Both the position numbers and the translations under genes were made by a program. From Nonomuraea sp. PA05 (lineage in GTDB: Bacteria; Actinomycetota; Actinomycetes; Streptosporangiales; Streptosporangiaceae), in the NCBI RefSeq assembly GCF_008086045.1, contig NZ_VSEY01000029.1, forward strand, positions 106,882 to 170,881: 64,000 nucleotides of DNA. The letters run 5' to 3'. The notes under the pieces were generated by a model. The model worked only from the letters and a program-made list of their open reading frames with translations, was not told the origin of the DNA and did no database searches. Below are positions 7,723 through 15,956 of the stretch, piece by piece; the first letter of the stretch is position 1, and each line of letters opens with the position of its first letter.

Positions 7723-9594
7723 GTGGACCATTCCAACCACGCCGCCCTTCTTCCTAACGGCTACGACGCCGTCCCCAAGAGGATGCGAGACCTGCTGGCC
7801 CGTGCCGCTCAGGACCATGTCTACGAGCAACGCACCCAGGGCGCCGTGCTCGACGAGATCCGCCAGCGGCTCGAAGGCATGGAGTGGCTGCTGCGCGAGG
7901 TGCGCGAGCGCGAGCTGGGCGGTCTCAGCGGCACGCTGGAGACGGTCAGCGGGCGGCTCGACGAGATGTCCGCCAAGCCGCCGATGTGGGCGGAGGGCCT
8001 GGCGCAGCACGTGGAGGCGGTGCGCGACCACGTCGACGCCGTGGGCGAGAAGGTGGGCCACGTGGACGCCCGGGTGACGCCCGTGGCGGAGCTGCCGAGC
8101 CTGTGGGCCGACCTGGGCACGGTGGGCGAGAGCGTGGACGAGGCGCTCAAGCGCCTGCAGTCGGTGCTCGACACCACCGACGGCATCACCAAGGGCATGT
8201 CCGGCTTCGCGGCCCAGCTCGCCGGCCTCAACACCAGCATGGAGGCCGCCGCCAGCCGCTTCACGCGGCTCGACAAGTCGATGGCCGAGCTGGCCGCCCG
8301 CACCGACCGCGTCGAGGACGTCGTCAACGACCTGTCGGAGAGCGTCGCGGGCACGGCCGAGCAGCTCACCGCCAAGGTCGAGGCGGCAGAGCAGCGCACG
8401 ACCGCCCGCCTCGACGAGACCGACCAGCGCCTCACCGCCCGGCTCGACGACACCGATCAGCGGCTCACCGTCCGCCTCGACGAGACCGACGAGCGGCTGA
8501 GCGCCCGCCTGGACGACACAGACAGGCGCCTCGGCACCCGGCTCGACGAGACCGACCAGCGGCTCGCCACGGCCCTCCTGGAGGCCGACGAGCGCCTCGT
8601 CAGCCGGCTCAAGGAGGCCGACGAGACGCTCACCGGCCGCCTGGCCGACGTGGAGCAGCGCCTGACCACCCGCCTCGACGAGGCCGACCAGCACCTGGCC
8701 GTGCAACTCGGCGAGAGCGAGCAGCGCCTGACGGCCCGGCTCAGCGGCGTGGACGCCTGCCTCGACAGGGCCGAGGGCAAGCTGACGGCGCTCGACTCCC
8801 GGCTCACCGGGTTCGACAGCAGGCTGGAGTCCGCCGACGAGTGCCTGGCCGACATCGACACCAGGATCGACGGCCTCGACGGCCGCATGAGCGGCGTCGA
8901 CAAGCGGCTCGTCTCCATGGACGGCCAGCTCGGCGCGGTCGACAAGCGGCTGGGCACCCTCGACGGCCACCTCGGCCGCCACGACGACCGCTTCGACGCG
9001 CTCGACGTCCGCGTCGACGCCCGCTTCTCCTCGCTCGACGAGCGGATGGCCGCCACCGACCAGCACGCCGCCGAGCTGGCCACCCGCAGCGAGGGCCGCT
9101 TCAACAAGCTCGACAACCAGATGGACGCCATCGACGAGCGGCTGGTCGAGGCCGAGGAGCACATGAGCACCCGCTTCGACACCATCGACGGCCACTTCGG
9201 CGGCCTCGACAACCGCTTCCACGGCCTCGACACCCACCTCAACGGGCTGACCGCCCGCGCCGAGCAGGCGGGCGAGCACCTGGAGTCGGTCGACGAGCGC
9301 ATCGAGGCCGTCACCGCGTCCGTGAGCCGCCTGCCCGCCGACCTGGCCATCCCCGAGCGGGTGGGCGAGCTGCTGCAGTCGCACGTGGGCGAGCAGGCCG
9401 ACCGGCTGACCGCCGCCACCGAAGCGCTCACCGAGCTGGTCAAGGCGCGCCCCGACAGTGACGAGATGGCCGTCGCGGTGTCAGGCGTCGTGCAGCCCGC
9501 CGCCGCCGACCTGACCAAGCGGCTCGACGCGCTGGAGGAGACCATGCTGGCGCTGGCCGAGGCCCTCCTGCGCCCCACCCGGTCGAAGGACTGA
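7723..9594 (+). CDS. Long hendecad/heptad coiled-coil protein of unknown function
   Basis: 623 residues from GTG 7723, with AAGGAG six bases before; the open frame begins at 7633. There is no signal peptide or membrane segment. Residues 1-226 are helical and acidic. Residues 227-347 are eleven consecutive 11-residue repeats of the form T-A-R-L-D-E-T-D-Q-R-L, a hendecad pattern that gives nearly straight right-handed coiled coils. From about 354 to 446 the period changes to seven (L-T-A-L-D-S-R type). The C-terminus is helical (RLDALEETMLALAEALLRP). A cytoskeletal, scaffolding or spacer role is possible, but nothing identifies it. It is converged upon by tsaD. Confidence 0.8.
   Translation: MDHSNHAALLPNGYDAVPKRMRDLLARAAQDHVYEQRTQGAVLDEIRQRLEGMEWLLREVRERELGGLSGTLETVSGRLDEMSAKPPMWAEGLAQHVEAVRDHVDAVGEKVGHVDARVTPVAELPSLWADLGTVGESVDEALKRLQSVLDTTDGITKGMSGFAAQLAGLNTSMEAAASRFTRLDKSMAELAARTDRVEDVVNDLSESVAGTAEQLTAKVEAAEQRTTARLDETDQRLTARLDDTDQRLTVRLDETDERLSARLDDTDRRLGTRLDETDQRLATALLEADERLVSRLKEADETLTGRLADVEQRLTTRLDEADQHLAVQLGESEQRLTARLSGVDACLDRAEGKLTALDSRLTGFDSRLESADECLADIDTRIDGLDGRMSGVDKRLVSMDGQLGAVDKRLGTLDGHLGRHDDRFDALDVRVDARFSSLDERMAATDQHAAELATRSEGRFNKLDNQMDAIDERLVEAEEHMSTRFDTIDGHFGGLDNRFHGLDTHLNGLTARAEQAGEHLESVDERIEAVTASVSRLPADLAIPERVGELLQSHVGEQADRLTAATEALTELVKARPDSDEMAVAVSGVVQPAAADLTKRLDALEETMLALAEALLRPTRSKD
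8401..8763. repeat. 33-bp tandem repeats encoding hendecads
   Basis: Eleven in-frame 33-bp units with no indels. The first five are the most alike (R-L-D-E/D-T-D-x-R-L), later ones more diverged, which suggests recent amplification at the 5' side. Confidence 0.85.
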
Positions 9595-9600
9595 GCCCGG

Positions 9601-9621
9601 CGCGGGGCCGACGGCCCCGCG
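9601..9621. terminator. Bidirectional terminator hairpin between convergent genes
   Basis: CGCGGGGCC and GGCCCCGCG form a perfect 9-bp stem with loop GAC, in the 30-base gap between the coiled-coil gene and tsaD. Confidence 0.7.
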
Positions 9622-9624
9622 TCC

Positions 9625-10659
9625 TCACACGTGCACGGTCGTGATCGGCAGCGACGAGTCGGCGGGGATCTCCAGCGTCGAGGGCGTCACTCCGGCGGCC
9701 ACCAGATCGGAGCCGAGCGCGGCCACCATGGCCCCGTTGTCGGTGCACAGGCCAGGCCTCGGCACGCGCAGCCGCACCCCGGCCGCGTCGCACCGTTCCT
9801 GGGCCAGCGCCCGCAGCCGCGAGTTGGCCGCCACCCCGCCGCCGATCAGCAGGTCGTGCACGTCGTACTTGCGGCAGGCCTGCAGCGCCTTGCGGGTCAG
9901 CACGTCCACCACGGCCTCCTGGAAGGAGGCGGCCACGTCGGGCACGTGGATGGACTCGCCCGCCGCCTCGCGGGCCTCGACCCAGCGCGCGACGGCCGTC
10001 TTGAGCCCGGAGAAGGAGAAGTCGAGCGTGCCGTCGTCGAGCTTGCCGCGCGGGAACGCGATCGCCGATCCCGATCCCTCGCGCGCGGCCCTGTCGATGT
10101 GCGGTCCGCCGGGGAACGGCAGGCCCAGCACACGCGCGACCTTGTCGAACGCCTCGCCCGCCGCGTCGTCCACGGTGGAGCCGAGCGAGATGACGTCGTC
10201 GGCCACGTCGGGCACGAGCAGCAGCGATGAATGGCCGCCCGAGACGAGCATGGCGATGCACGGTTTGGGCAGCGGCCCGTGTTCGAGCTGGTCGACGGCG
10301 ACGTGGGCGGCCAGGTGGTTGACGCCGTAGAGCGGCACGCCGAGGCCGAGCGCGTACGACTTGGCCGCCGCCACCCCCACGAGCAGCGCGCCCGCCAGCC
10401 CCGGGCCGGCGGTGACGGCGATGGCGTCGATGTCGGAGAACTTCAGCCCCGCCTGGGCCAGCGCGGCCTCCACGGTCGGCGTCATGGCCTCCAGATGGGC
10501 GCGCGAGGCGACCTCCGGCACCACGCCGCCGTACCTGGCGTGCTCGTCCATGCTGGAGGCGATCGTGTTGGCCAGCAGCGTGTGACCCCTGACGATGCCG
10601 ATGCCGGTCTCGTCGCAGGACGTCTCGATGCCGAGGACCAAGGGTGCGTCAGTCACCAA
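9625..10659 (-). CDS. tsaD: tRNA t6A threonylcarbamoyltransferase TsaD
   Basis: 344 residues. It transfers threonylcarbamoyl from TC-AMP to A37 of ANN-decoding tRNAs, working with TsaB and TsaE. The Kae1/Gcp signature is visible: GIETSCDETG near the start, the iron-binding HLAAH (His115, His119), LVSGGHSSL, and the nucleotide site GGGVAANSRLR with DNGAM near the C-terminus. Length is normal. Its start overlaps the end of rimI by 11 bases in the tsaE...tsaB-rimI-tsaD group, the usual actinobacterial order. Confidence 0.97.
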   Translation of the reverse strand: MVTDAPLVLGIETSCDETGIGIVRGHTLLANTIASSMDEHARYGGVVPEVASRAHLEAMTPTVEAALAQAGLKFSDIDAIAVTAGPGLAGALLVGVAAAKSYALGLGVPLYGVNHLAAHVAVDQLEHGPLPKPCIAMLVSGGHSSLLLVPDVADDVISLGSTVDDAAGEAFDKVARVLGLPFPGGPHIDRAAREGSGSAIAFPRGKLDDGTLDFSFSGLKTAVARWVEAREAAGESIHVPDVAASFQEAVVDVLTRKALQACRKYDVHDLLIGGGVAANSRLRALAQERCDAAGVRLRVPRPGLCTDNGAMVAALGSDLVAAGVTPSTLEIPADSSLPITTVHV

Positions 10660-11095
10660 GCTTCCTTCTCATCATGATCGCGTCGGTGCCGTCGTCGTAG
10701 TAGCGGCGGCGGGTGCCGATCTCCTCGAACCCGTAGTGCCGGTAGACCCCCTGCGCGCGCGGGTTGTCGGCGCGCACCTCCAGGAAGATCTCCCGCGCTC
10801 CCCTGCGGGTCGCCTCGGCCAGCAGCTCGGTCAGCATCGCGCCGCCGAGCCCGGTGCCCTGGTGCTTGTCGAGCACCGCGATGGTCTGCACGTCGGCCTG
10901 GTCGCCCGCGGCGGCCAGGCCCGCGTAGGCGACGATCTCGTCTTCCACCAGGACCACCACGTAGTGGCGGGTGCGGGGCATCTCGGCCAGCTCGCCGCGC
11001 ATCATGCCCTCGCTCCACGCGTCGAGCGGGAACGTGGCCCGTTCGATCGCCATGACCGCGGGCAGGTCGGCCTCGGTCATCGGGCGCAGCTTCAC
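10649..11095 (-). CDS. rimI: Ribosomal protein N-acetyltransferase RimI (GNAT)
   Basis: 148 residues with the GNAT fold: an N-terminal MKLRPMTEADLPAVMAIERA, the acetyl-CoA loop region AVLDKHQGTGLGGAMLTELL (motif A, Q-x-x-G-x-G/A), and the C-terminal GVYRHYGFEEIGTRRRYY. RimI acetylates the N-terminus of ribosomal protein S18 in other bacteria; linkage with tsaB and tsaD is standard. It overlaps tsaB by four bases at its start and tsaD by eleven at its end. Confidence 0.93.
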   Translation of the reverse strand: MKLRPMTEADLPAVMAIERATFPLDAWSEGMMRGELAEMPRTRHYVVVLVEDEIVAYAGLAAAGDQADVQTIAVLDKHQGTGLGGAMLTELLAEATRRGAREIFLEVRADNPRAQGVYRHYGFEEIGTRRRYYDDGTDAIMMRRKLGD

Positions 11096-11739
11096 GCCGT
11101 CACCCGCTTGGGCGCGCCCGGCACCACCGCGTCGGGTCTGCGCAGGTAGATGGGGCGTGGCGGGCCGAGCGTGACCCCCTCGGCGAGCCGTTCCGCCGCC
11201 AGGGCGGCCAGGGCGCCCGCGTACGGGTAGGGCGGCACCTCGCCGCCGCCGCCGAGCAGGTCGGGGTAGAGCTGCGCGCCCGCGCCGACGACCGGCAGCC
11301 CGGCCACGGGCACGTCGGCGGGCCGGTCCACGAAGGGGCCCTCGTCGCGGGTGCGGTGGTCGGCGTAGCGGGCCCAGAAGACCTCCTTGCGGCGCGCGTC
11401 GGTGGCCGCGAGGAAGGGCTCGGACAGCTTGCTGCCGTAGGCGACGGCGTCGAGCGTGCAGATGCCGTACGCCGGCACGCCCAGCGTGGTGGCCAGGCCC
11501 TGCGCGGTCATCAGCCCGACGCGCAACCCCGTGTAGGGGCCGGGGCCGCTGCCGGCCACGATGGCCGTCACGGCGCGCAGCGTCGTGCCCGCCTCGCGCA
11601 GCACGACCTCGATGGTGGGCACGAGCAACTCGCCGTGCCGCCGGGCGTCGATCGTGGTCGACTCGGCGAGCACGCGCTCCCCGTCGTGGAGCGCGGCGGT
11701 GACGGCGGGCGTCGCGGTATCAAAGGCCAGGACCAGCAC
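11092..11739 (-). CDS. tsaB: tRNA t6A biosynthesis protein TsaB
   Basis: 215 residues from GTG 11739. It begins MLVLAFDTATPAVTAALHDG, the ASKHA-fold start shared with TsaD, and has GSGPGPYTGLRVGLMTAQGL in the middle. It is the inactive paralogue and scaffold that joins TsaD and TsaE. The metal-binding His motif of TsaD is absent, as expected. It ends in an overlap with rimI (GTGA/ATGA type). Confidence 0.95.
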   Translation of the reverse strand: MLVLAFDTATPAVTAALHDGERVLAESTTIDARRHGELLVPTIEVVLREAGTTLRAVTAIVAGSGPGPYTGLRVGLMTAQGLATTLGVPAYGICTLDAVAYGSKLSEPFLAATDARRKEVFWARYADHRTRDEGPFVDRPADVPVAGLPVVGAGAQLYPDLLGGGGEVPPYPYAGALAALAAERLAEGVTLGPPRPIYLRRPDAVVPGAPKRVTA

Positions 11740-11799
11740 GACTGTTTAGCCTACCCGCCGCGCGGGTCTCACCTGGCCGCTTCGCGCAGGCTCCGGCCG

Positions 11800-12342
11800 T
11801 CACACCTGGGACGCGTACACGATGACGTTGTCGAGGTACTCGCCCTTGGCGTAGTCGAACTTGCCGCCGCAGGTCACCAGCTTGAGCCCGTCCTCCACGT
11901 AGACGCGCTGCGCGGGGAAGCTGTCCTTGTGGACCTGCTCGATCGAGTCGACCTTGAACTCCACGACCTTGCCGTCGCTGCGCTCCACCTTGACGGTCTC
12001 GCCCTTGCGTAACTGCCTGAGCTTGTAGAACACGGCGGGCGCGGTCTTGGTGTCGACGTGGCCGATGATCACCGAGGCGCCCTTCTCGCCGGGCACCGCG
12101 CTGCCGGTGTACCAGCCGGCCATCTTCGGCTTCTCGTACGGCGGCAGCTCGACCTCGCCGTTCTTCTGCAGGTCGAGCTTCATCAGCGGGGCCTCGACGT
12201 CGATCGAGGGGATGTCGATGCTCTTGGGCACGACGCCGGCGGCGGGCGTCGTGGTGGTGCCGGTCTGCATGCCTCTGCCGAAGGCGACCAGCACCAGACC
12301 GGTGATGGCGCCGGCGAGCACCACCCGTCCTGGGCGGGCCAC
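11800..12342 (-). CDS. Class F-type sortase, atypical active-site Arg position
   Basis: 180 residues with an N-terminal membrane anchor (about 7-22). The catalytic His lies in IIGHVDTKT (His95) and the Cys in LVTCGG (Cys158). The third active-site residue, normally an Arg a dozen residues after the Cys, is not obvious: the expected stretch reads G-E-Y-L-D-N-V. Sortases cleave a sorting signal and join the protein to the cell envelope. The gene starts four bases after the stop of a surface protein with a C-terminal helix and basic tail, the likely substrate or partner. The pair interrupts the tsaE-tsaB series. Confidence 0.85.
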   Translation of the reverse strand: MARPGRVVLAGAITGLVLVAFGRGMQTGTTTTPAAGVVPKSIDIPSIDVEAPLMKLDLQKNGEVELPPYEKPKMAGWYTGSAVPGEKGASVIIGHVDTKTAPAVFYKLRQLRKGETVKVERSDGKVVEFKVDSIEQVHKDSFPAQRVYVEDGLKLVTCGGKFDYAKGEYLDNVIVYASQV

Positions 12343-12346
12343 GTCC

Positions 12347-13051
12347 CTATGCCCGGTTGCGCCGCTTGACCGCGAGGCCGACGCCTCCGGCCAGGGCCAG
12401 CGCGATCAGCACGCCGGCGGGACCGAACGGGATCGACGACTCCTCGGCGGCCTCCTGCGCGTACGTGCCGCCGCCGCCCGCCCTGGGCGCGCTGGTGGGC
12501 ACGGTGGTGGTGCTGGTGGGCTCCTCGGTCGGCGCCGCGACCACGCGCAGGGTGGCCCTGCCCATGTCGTTGGTGCCGTCGCACTTGACGTCCACGCGGT
12601 AGTTGCCGCGCCGGATCGTTCCCGAGACCTGCGCCTCGCCGCGCACCCACGGGGAGCCGCTGGTGGCGGTCGGGGACGGGCTGAGCGAGGCGGCGGGCAC
12701 CGGGTTGAGCGTGACGCCGTTGATGAACGCCCTGGAGGTGGCGGTGCCGGTGTGGGCCGGGCCGCCGGTCGGCACGGGGCAGTTGGCCAGGATCCAGACC
12801 CTGGAGGTCTCACCGGCGGTGACGCGGTCGGGGTTGAGCTGGACCGAGATGGTCCGTCTCGTCGTGGTCACGGTGGGCTGCGGGCTGGCGGTCGTCGTCG
12901 TGGTGACGGTGGTCGTGGGGGAGTTCGTACCGGAGAGTGTTGGGGTGGGTGTTGTCGGTGGGGTCTCGGCTGAGGCCGAGCAGCCGGTCAGACCGACCAT
13001 GACGATGGCTCCCGCGTACGCGACACGCCTGACCCTGAGCACCGGCCGCAC
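12347..13051 (-). CDS. Surface protein with C-terminal anchor helix, sortase partner
   Basis: 234 residues from GTG 13051, with GGAG just upstream; an open frame extends to 13141. It has an N-terminal signal ending in a lipobox-like VGLTGC, then a long Thr/Pro-rich spacer. A folded domain of about 100 residues has two Cys (ANCPVP, VKCDGT) and RRGNYRVDV. A second Thr/Pro/Gly stretch follows, then a hydrophobic helix (GPAGVLIALALAGGVGLAV) and KRRNR. This resembles a sorting signal, but there is no LPxTG; the residues before the helix are S-I-P-F-G-P. It is immediately upstream of the sortase, so co-transcribed. Confidence 0.75.
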   Translation of the reverse strand: MRPVLRVRRVAYAGAIVMVGLTGCSASAETPPTTPTPTLSGTNSPTTTVTTTTTASPQPTVTTTRRTISVQLNPDRVTAGETSRVWILANCPVPTGGPAHTGTATSRAFINGVTLNPVPAASLSPSPTATSGSPWVRGEAQVSGTIRRGNYRVDVKCDGTNDMGRATLRVVAAPTEEPTSTTTVPTSAPRAGGGGTYAQEAAEESSIPFGPAGVLIALALAGGVGLAVKRRNRA

Positions 13052-13209
13052 CCCACTCCGCCGTCTTGCAACCCAGCATCCACCAATTCTGTGGATGTCG
13101 CCCCTCCTGATACCCAGAAATTCTGGGCAATCCCTCACCAACGATCATGTTTTATCGCGTTGGCCTGGTACGTCAAGGGTGCCAGCTTTACCGGTCTTTG
13201 ACGGTGGTT

Positions 13210-13668
13210 TCAGTCTTGTAGCGGATCAGACGGCGTGTCGGTCCACCTGGAGCCCACGCCTCGCAGCGTCACGACCCTGGCCTCGTCTCCGGCCTCTCGG
13301 TCGATCTGGATCTCCAGCCGGTCGTCGGCGAGCCCCTCGACCAGCCCCTCGCCCCATTCGACGACGGTGACCGACTCCTCCAGCGACGCGTCGAGGTCGA
13401 GGTCGTCGACTTCGAGGTCACCGCCGAGCCGGTACGCGTCCACGTGCACCAGCGGCGGCCCCTGGCGCAGCGACGGGTGCACCCGGGCGATCACGAACGT
13501 GGGCGAGGTGATCGGGCCGCGCACCTTGAGCCCTTCCGCGATGCCCTGGACGAGCGTGGTCTTGCCGGCGCCGAGCGGGCCCGACAGCACCAGCAGGTCG
13601 CCGGGGCGCAGGTGGCCGGCCAGGCGGGCGCCGTAGGCCCGCATGTCGTCGGGGGTGGCGAGCCGCAC
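13210..13668 (-). CDS. tsaE: tRNA t6A biosynthesis ATPase TsaE
   Basis: 152 residues from GTG 13668, which overlaps the hydrolase stop in TAGTG. The P-loop LSGPLGAGKTTLVQGIAEGL and the family motif ITSPTFVIARVH are intact. VDAYRLGG and VVEWGEGL follow as in other TsaE proteins. It supplies ATPase activity to the TsaBDE complex. It is separated from tsaB by the sortase pair and a 160-base gap that probably carries the promoter for the sortase partner. Confidence 0.95.
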   Translation of the reverse strand: MRLATPDDMRAYGARLAGHLRPGDLLVLSGPLGAGKTTLVQGIAEGLKVRGPITSPTFVIARVHPSLRQGPPLVHVDAYRLGGDLEVDDLDLDASLEESVTVVEWGEGLVEGLADDRLEIQIDREAGDEARVVTLRGVGSRWTDTPSDPLQD

Positions 13669-14720
13669 TAGATCTCCACTCTCTTCAACAGGTCGCGCAG
13701 CGCGTCGTTGACGATGCCGGGGCGCTCCATCTGGATCAGGTGCGAGGTCTCGGGAACCTCGGTGAGCTGCGCCTTCGGCAGCGCGCCCGCGATGGCCTTG
13801 CTGTGGTCGGGCGGCGTCAGCCAGTCACGGTCGCCGACGAGGATCGCGGTGGGCACCGGGTCGAGCACGTGCAGGGCGGAGAGCTTGTCGTGGTTCATCA
13901 GCGCCGGGTAGAAGTTGGCGACCACCTCGGTCGGAGTCGCCCTGATCATCGACTCGGCGAAGTCGACCAGGGTCGGGCTGACGTTCTTCGAGTCGCCGAA
14001 GCCGAACAGGCGGGTGATCAGGAAGGCGATGTCGCTGCCCGCGTGGCGGGTGCGGTCGACCCACGTGCCGCGCTTGCCCAGCATCGACACCGTGCCCGGC
14101 GTGAGCTTGTGCACGATCTTGGACAACATCGCGGGCAGGCCCAGCGTCAGCTCGGCCAGCTTGCCCGCCGAGGTGGCGATGAGCGCCGCCGCGCGGATCT
14201 TGTCGCCGAACAGCTCGGGGTGACGGTCGGCCAGCGCCATGATCGTCATGCCGCCCATCGAGTGGCCGACCAGCGCGCACGGGCCCGGCACGAACTCCTC
14301 GATCACCTCGGCCAGGTCGTCGCCGAGCCGGTCGATCGTGCAGTCGTCGGCCTCGGCGCGCTGGGAGCGGCCGTGGGAGCGCTGGTCCCACAGCACGATC
14401 CGGTAGTTCTCCCGCAGGTCCTTGCGCTGGTAGTGCCAGGACTCCAGGTTGAGGCAGTAGCCGTGGCAGAGCACGACGGTCAGCGGCGCGTCCTCGGGGC
14501 CGTCGATCTCGACGTGCAGCGCGTAGCCGTCGGAGGTGACGAGCGTGCGCTCCCTGCCCCGCAGCTCGCCGAACGGCTCGCTCGCCTCGGTGTCGGGGCG
14601 CAGCCTGATCCGGCCGACCGCGTAGCGCTTGGCCAGTGCCGCCGCCGCGACACCGGCGGAAGCCGCACCGACGAGCGCGCCGGCGATCCCTACCCTGCGC
14701 CGTGTTGTCGTCGTCGTCAT
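13668..14720 (-). CDS. Alpha/beta hydrolase with N-terminal membrane anchor
   Basis: 350 residues. A basic start then a hydrophobic Ala/Gly-rich helix (about 10-30) suggests membrane association. The hydrolase core shows LCHGYCLN (oxyanion region), the nucleophile elbow GHSMGG with Ser154, the acid in LVGDRDWLTPP, and the His in ETSHLIQMERP, so the catalytic triad is complete. Substrate unknown. The gene sits between alr and tsaE, an arrangement common in actinobacteria, and is coupled to tsaE by a one-base overlap. Confidence 0.88.
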   Translation of the reverse strand: MTTTTTRRRVGIAGALVGAASAGVAAAALAKRYAVGRIRLRPDTEASEPFGELRGRERTLVTSDGYALHVEIDGPEDAPLTVVLCHGYCLNLESWHYQRKDLRENYRIVLWDQRSHGRSQRAEADDCTIDRLGDDLAEVIEEFVPGPCALVGHSMGGMTIMALADRHPELFGDKIRAAALIATSAGKLAELTLGLPAMLSKIVHKLTPGTVSMLGKRGTWVDRTRHAGSDIAFLITRLFGFGDSKNVSPTLVDFAESMIRATPTEVVANFYPALMNHDKLSALHVLDPVPTAILVGDRDWLTPPDHSKAIAGALPKAQLTEVPETSHLIQMERPGIVNDALRDLLKRVEI

Positions 14721-14739
14721 GTCCCCGATCCTTCTCCGC

Positions 14740-15900
14740 TCATGCCCGCCGCGAAGTGCCCTTCGACACGTTTACGTGTACGCGCGGCACGCGCGAGCCG
14801 ATCCTGGTCACGATCTCATGCGTGATCGTGCCGAGAGTATCCGCCCATTCCTGAGCGGTCGGCTCGCCCCCGTCGCCCGGCCCGAACAGCACGACCTCGT
14901 CGCCTGCCGACAGCGGGTCGTCGCCCATGTCGATCATGAACTGGTCCATGCACACCCGTCCGGCGATCAGCCTGCGCCTGCCACCCGCCAGAACCTCGGC
15001 CCGCCCCGTCGCGTGCCGGAGGATTCCGTCCGCGTACCCGAGAGGAACCAGCCCAAGCGTGGTCTCGTGCCCCGTGATGTAAAGGTGCCCGTAGGAGACG
15101 CCAGAGCCCTCGGTGACGCGCTTGACCATGCCGACCCTGGCCGTCAGCGTCATGGCCTGCCTGAGGCCGAAGTCGCCCAGCTCGGGGATGGGGCTCAGGC
15201 CGTACATCGCGATGCCGGGCCTGACCAGGTCGAAGCGCGCGCCCGGCAGCGTCATGGCGGCCGCCGAGTTGGACAGGTGCCTGATCACGCCGGAGTCGGC
15301 CGCGCCGGCCTGGTCGGCCAGCTTCAGCGCCACTTCGAACGCCTCGATCTGCCGCTCGATCGACGGATGGCCGGGGATGTCGGCGCAGGCGAGGTGCGAC
15401 CAGAGGCCGACGATCTCGATGACGCCCTCGGCGCGCAGCTCCAGCGCCCTGTCGAGCAGGCCGGGCCAGGCCGCGAGCGGCGCGCCGCCCCTGCTCATGC
15501 CGGTGTCGGCCTCCAGGTGCAGCTTCGCGGTGCGGCCCGCGCGCCTGGCGGCGGCCGCGATCTCGTCGAGCAGCCGCGTGTCGGCGGCCGACAGCTCGAT
15601 GCCGGCGGCCAGCGCCTCGTCGAGCGGCTCATCAGGGGTGATCAGCCAGGACAGGATCGGCGCGGTGACGCCGCCCGCGCGCAGCTCCAGCGCCTCCCTG
15701 ACGAACGCCGTGCCGAGCCGGCTCGCCCCGCCCTCCAGCACCGCCTCGGAGACGGGCACCAGCCCGTGCCCGTAGGCGTCGGCCTTGACCGCGCCCATGA
15801 TCTCCGCGCCGCCCGCGCGCTCCTTGAGCAGGGCGACGTTGTGCCTGATGGCGGCCAGATCGACCCGAGCCTCCGCGGGCGTGGCCACTGAGGAGTACAT
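14740..15900 (-). CDS. alr: Alanine racemase
   Basis: 386 residues from ATG 15900 (MYSSVATPAEARVDLAAIRH); a GTG four codons later is also possible, and the open frame runs far upstream through nnr. It is PLP-dependent and interconverts L- and D-alanine for peptidoglycan. The PLP lysine is in GAVKADAYGHG (Lys39), and the opposing catalytic Tyr in GVSYGHLY. VCMDQFMIDMGD is the conserved C-terminal barrel motif. It lies 56 bases after nnr and 19 bases before the hydrolase. Confidence 0.96.
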   Translation of the reverse strand: MYSSVATPAEARVDLAAIRHNVALLKERAGGAEIMGAVKADAYGHGLVPVSEAVLEGGASRLGTAFVREALELRAGGVTAPILSWLITPDEPLDEALAAGIELSAADTRLLDEIAAAARRAGRTAKLHLEADTGMSRGGAPLAAWPGLLDRALELRAEGVIEIVGLWSHLACADIPGHPSIERQIEAFEVALKLADQAGAADSGVIRHLSNSAAAMTLPGARFDLVRPGIAMYGLSPIPELGDFGLRQAMTLTARVGMVKRVTEGSGVSYGHLYITGHETTLGLVPLGYADGILRHATGRAEVLAGGRRRLIAGRVCMDQFMIDMGDDPLSAGDEVVLFGPGDGGEPTAQEWADTLGTITHEIVTRIGSRVPRVHVNVSKGTSRRA

Positions 15901-15956
15901 CCTTCTAGTGTGGCAGCTCCGGATCGTGGGCGAGTCCAGTTTCCATCCCGGACGCG

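Noticed and set aside
8401..8763. 33-bp repeats as a mobile or noncoding repeat element
   Set aside because: All units keep frame and hydrophobic register, so they are protein coiled-coil repeats.
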